Below are positions 6,419-8,093 of a DNA stretch of 8,093 nt, one piece after another; positions within the stretch are counted from its first letter, which is position 1; each line of letters opens with the position of its first letter. The DNA comes from Acidobacteriota bacterium. Its GTDB lineage: Bacteria > Acidobacteriota > Blastocatellia > Pyrinomonadales > Pyrinomonadaceae. The translations under genes and the position numbers were made by a program. The notes beneath the pieces are model-generated. The model had not been told where the DNA came from, searched no databases, and saw nothing but the letters and a program-made list of their open reading frames with translations. The stretch is from contig JAKOSS010000133.1 of the NCBI GenBank assembly GCA_029777145.1, positions 1 through 8,093 on the forward strand, written 5' to 3'.

Positions 6419-6483
6419 ATCGATGAATCCGAGGATCCGGTCGGCGGCGAGTCCGTTCGCCGGATCCTCGCCGGTCCATCGAT
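6419..6483. terminator. Large two-part hairpin between convergent genes, likely bidirectional terminator
   Basis: An outer stem, ATCGATG (6419-6425) with CATCGAT (6477-6483), encloses a perfect 11-bp inner stem, CGAGGATCCGG (6430-6440) with CCGGATCCTCG (6460-6470), with an internal loop of 4 and 6 bases and a 19-base apical loop. It starts one base after the stop of the + strand gene and faces a gene on the other strand that ends at 6584. No T-run follows on either strand, so it may act through structure alone or by protecting mRNA 3' ends. Confidence 0.6.
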
Positions 6484-6530
6484 TGAACGGATATCGTCGA
6501 TAGTCGCGGGACAAGGATCGTGACCCAAAC

Positions 6531-6547
6531 GTCCGTAATTGCCGGAC
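6531..6547 (-). terminator. Small hairpin downstream of the lyase gene
   Basis: GTCCG (6531-6535) and CGGAC (6543-6547) make a 5-bp stem with a 7-base loop. On the minus strand it lies 37 bases past the lyase stop and is followed by GTTTGGG, which is only slightly T-rich. It is a weak candidate for ending the minus-strand transcript before the larger hairpin. Confidence 0.25.
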
Positions 6548-6583
6548 CCGGAAACGATGCGATTGACGGGATTCGATCGCTAC

Positions 6584-7792
6584 CTAAAATTCGGTCGCGG
6601 CGTCGGGAACGATCTTCATCATGTTGGTGAATGCGGCGTCCGGGAATCTCGACCGAGCGCGCCTCATCGAACTGAAGAATGAGTCGGTGTTGAATGCGAC
6701 GATCTGTTCGAACGGCCACTTTTTTTCGCCGGCTGCGTACGGATATAAAAAGTCGATCGCCTTCCGGATGCTTCGCCCGTCCTTCGTCTGAAAATGCCAG
6801 AGGTCGGCGCCGACCGCATCGCCGAGAACGGCGAGCGTCACAAGGCCCTCGAGGTTCATCGAGGAATAGCTCCACGAACGGGTGCGGACAAGTTCCAACG
6901 GCTGTCGTCCGTCCGGTTCGATCTGCCGCGCGATACGTCTTTCCCCGGCAGATTCGAGTAATTGTTTGGCAAAAGCGCGACGGCCGACAAAAAGGGCGAA
7001 CGCGGCGACCTGGCAGTCATAATGTGTGCCGTGGTTGTTCTCGGCGCGGCTTTCGGCCTTGCCGTTCTCACTTTTCGTCAACCAATCGAGATAGTCCGCG
7101 AACCATTTTTCAAGTCCATCGTGATCGGCCTTCGTCAGCGCCGGTGAGGCGCCGAGCAGGCCGATGGCGTCAACAACGTCGGTCAGGCCCCGGCTCTCGA
7201 TGATCCCGAAATTGCGTCCTTTGCTCAGCCCGGGGACCCACTGCGCGAATTCGAGGTTCGGGTTCATCCTGGTCGCCGGCGCAAGGAACCACATCCGCAG
7301 GACGTCGGCGGCTTTTCGTGCATATTCTTCATTGCCGGTCAGGTAATATGCGAGTGCCAGCCGTTTTACACCCTTTCGCATCGTGTCCATCAGCGCGTGG
7401 TCGGGAAAGTTCTCGATCTCCGGATTCCGTTCGCCGTCACGCCGGATGTACGGGAGGCCGTCCTTCGTCTTCGGGTTCTTCCAGAAGTACGGTGCCTGGC
7501 TCATGTAGTCGTGCTTGTCGCCGTTCGGCGGCGCGACGGATTTGGTGACAACCGACGCATACTCGGCCGCGAGGGCGGATTTCGCGTTCTTCTCAATATT
7601 CCTCAGCGACGCTTTCAAAGCCGGATCCTTCAATGAAGGATCGGCGAGTCGCTGCTTGGCCGTGAGCAGTTCCCGGGCATCGAGAATGAAGACACGCGGC
7701 AAAGACTGCGCGCCGGCGATCGATGCGACGGCGCAATGGATTGCAACGATGAAAGCCAACAGACGCGATTTCGCCACGAGATTGCTGTTCAT
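6584..7792 (-). CDS. Alginate lyase family protein (PL5-like), exported
   Basis: With an ATG start at 7792 the protein has 402 residues. Its first 28 are a clear signal peptide (MNSNLVAKSR, a hydrophobic stretch, cleavage after AGA-28). A GTG at 7822 is in frame but would put ten extra residues before the signal peptide and overlap the cupin gene, so it is less likely. Family features include YMSQAPYFWKNPKTKDGLPY followed by IRRDGERNPE, the NNH motif at 252-254 (positions of the Asn/His pair in characterised PL5 lyases), a RTRSWSY segment with candidate catalytic Arg303/305 and Tyr309, and GEKKWPFEQI near the end. Members cut uronate polysaccharides by beta-elimination in the periplasm. The exact substrate (alginate or another uronan) cannot be read from sequence. 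The gene starts 10 bases after the cupin stop, lacks a visible Shine-Dalgarno, and is probably translated by coupling in the same operon. Confidence 0.87.
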   Translation of the reverse strand: MNSNLVAKSRLLAFIVAIHCAVASIAGAQSLPRVFILDARELLTAKQRLADPSLKDPALKASLRNIEKNAKSALAAEYASVVTKSVAPPNGDKHDYMSQAPYFWKNPKTKDGLPYIRRDGERNPEIENFPDHALMDTMRKGVKRLALAYYLTGNEEYARKAADVLRMWFLAPATRMNPNLEFAQWVPGLSKGRNFGIIESRGLTDVVDAIGLLGASPALTKADHDGLEKWFADYLDWLTKSENGKAESRAENNHGTHYDCQVAAFALFVGRRAFAKQLLESAGERRIARQIEPDGRQPLELVRTRSWSYSSMNLEGLVTLAVLGDAVGADLWHFQTKDGRSIRKAIDFLYPYAAGEKKWPFEQIVAFNTDSFFSSMRRARSRFPDAAFTNMMKIVPDAATEF

Positions 7793-7802
7793 ACGGGTTT
7801 CG

Positions 7803-8093
7803 TCAGGCCAGAAAATCCTCACGGATCGGCGAGAAGATGTCGATCAGCACGACTTCCTCTTCAAGCATGGTCGCGCCGTGACGGTTGTGCGGGGGAAAAT
7901 GGAGCACATCGCCCGCCGAAACGATACGCTCTTGGCCGCTGATAATGAATTTGACGCGCCCTTTCACGACGATCGTCATCTGTTCGTGGGGATGCGTGTG
8001 TTCCTCCGTCACGAGGAACGGTTCGAACGTGAACCGGACCATCATCACATTCTGCCCGACGATCATCTGCCGCGTAATGCCGGGCGCGGGAGA
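7803..8093 (-). CDS. kdgF: KdgF-like cupin, 5' end beyond the window
   Basis: The frame is open from the right edge to the TGA at 7803-7805, giving 96 visible residues. An ATG at 8066 exists, but the codons before it (SPAPGITRQ) match the conserved PGI-R start of the cupin core, so the true start probably lies outside. Cupin motif 1 is EEHTHPHEQMTIVVKG, with metal ligands HxH, H/E and Q; motif 2 is GDVLHFPPHNRHG. The ending LIDIFSPIREDFLA fits KdgF-type small cupins of about 110 residues. KdgF opens the ring of 4,5-unsaturated monouronates from pectin or alginate breakdown. The next gene encodes an alginate lyase family protein, which fits that role. Other small cupins share these motifs, so the specific function is likely but not certain. 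No signal peptide is visible in the part seen. Confidence 0.75.
   Translation of the reverse strand, partial: SPAPGITRQMIVGQNVMMVRFTFEPFLVTEEHTHPHEQMTIVVKGRVKFIISGQERIVSAGDVLHFPPHNRHGATMLEEEVVLIDIFSPIREDFLA

Noticed and set aside
1..8093. CRISPR arrays, insertion sequences, tRNA or rRNA genes
   Set aside because: I saw no regularly spaced repeats, no transposase or terminal repeats, and no tRNA or rRNA pattern on either strand by eye.

Overview
This window of about 8.1 kb is GC-rich with densely packed genes. It looks like a chromosomal segment of a free-living Gram-negative bacterium. The best guess is Acidobacteriota, class Blastocatellia (Pyrinomonadaceae-like). That guess rests on the gene families: a sigma factor next to a zinc-finger-less 'YLLGTLD...AENELIDQFV' membrane protein, a long TPR-CHAT protein, and an alginate lyase/cupin pair. 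No rRNA or other phylogenetic marker is present, so the assignment is inference.

Layout. (1) Positions 1-594 (+) hold the 3' end of a PQQ-like beta-propeller-type protein with a helical insertion. A perfect 9-bp hairpin at 613-637 follows it. (2) Positions 595-1033 are a 439-base stretch with no convincing gene. (3) Positions 1034-6417 (+) hold four collinear genes with gaps of 63, 33 and 83 bases: an ECF-like sigma-70 factor, a single-pass membrane protein with the look of an anti-sigma factor, a 1009-residue exported PPC-TPR-CHAT (caspase-like) protein with an intact His/Cys dyad, and a 206-residue unrecognised protein with a hydrophobic, glycine/alanine-rich core and the strongest ribosome binding site in the window. 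(4) A large two-part hairpin at 6419-6483 separates this group from two genes on the opposite strand. (5) Positions 7792-6584 (-) encode an exported PL5-type alginate lyase family protein. Just upstream of it in transcription order is a KdgF-like cupin (8093-7803, -), cut by the right edge.

How the parts may work together. The sigma/membrane-regulator/CHAT/small-protein group reads as one envelope-signalling and proteolysis module. The sigma factor would be held by the membrane protein. That protein's periplasmic beta domain and the exported TPR-CHAT protease would act outside the inner membrane, and the small protein would be a partner, substrate or effector. This is inference from gene order and domain content. 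The sigma-to-regulator junction carries extra structure: a weak attenuator-like hairpin with a T6 run, then two TTC-N3-GAA half sites forming a perfect dyad directly before the start codon. The minus-strand pair is a small uronate-polysaccharide (alginate-like or pectin-like) degradation unit: the lyase would release unsaturated uronates and the cupin would open their rings.
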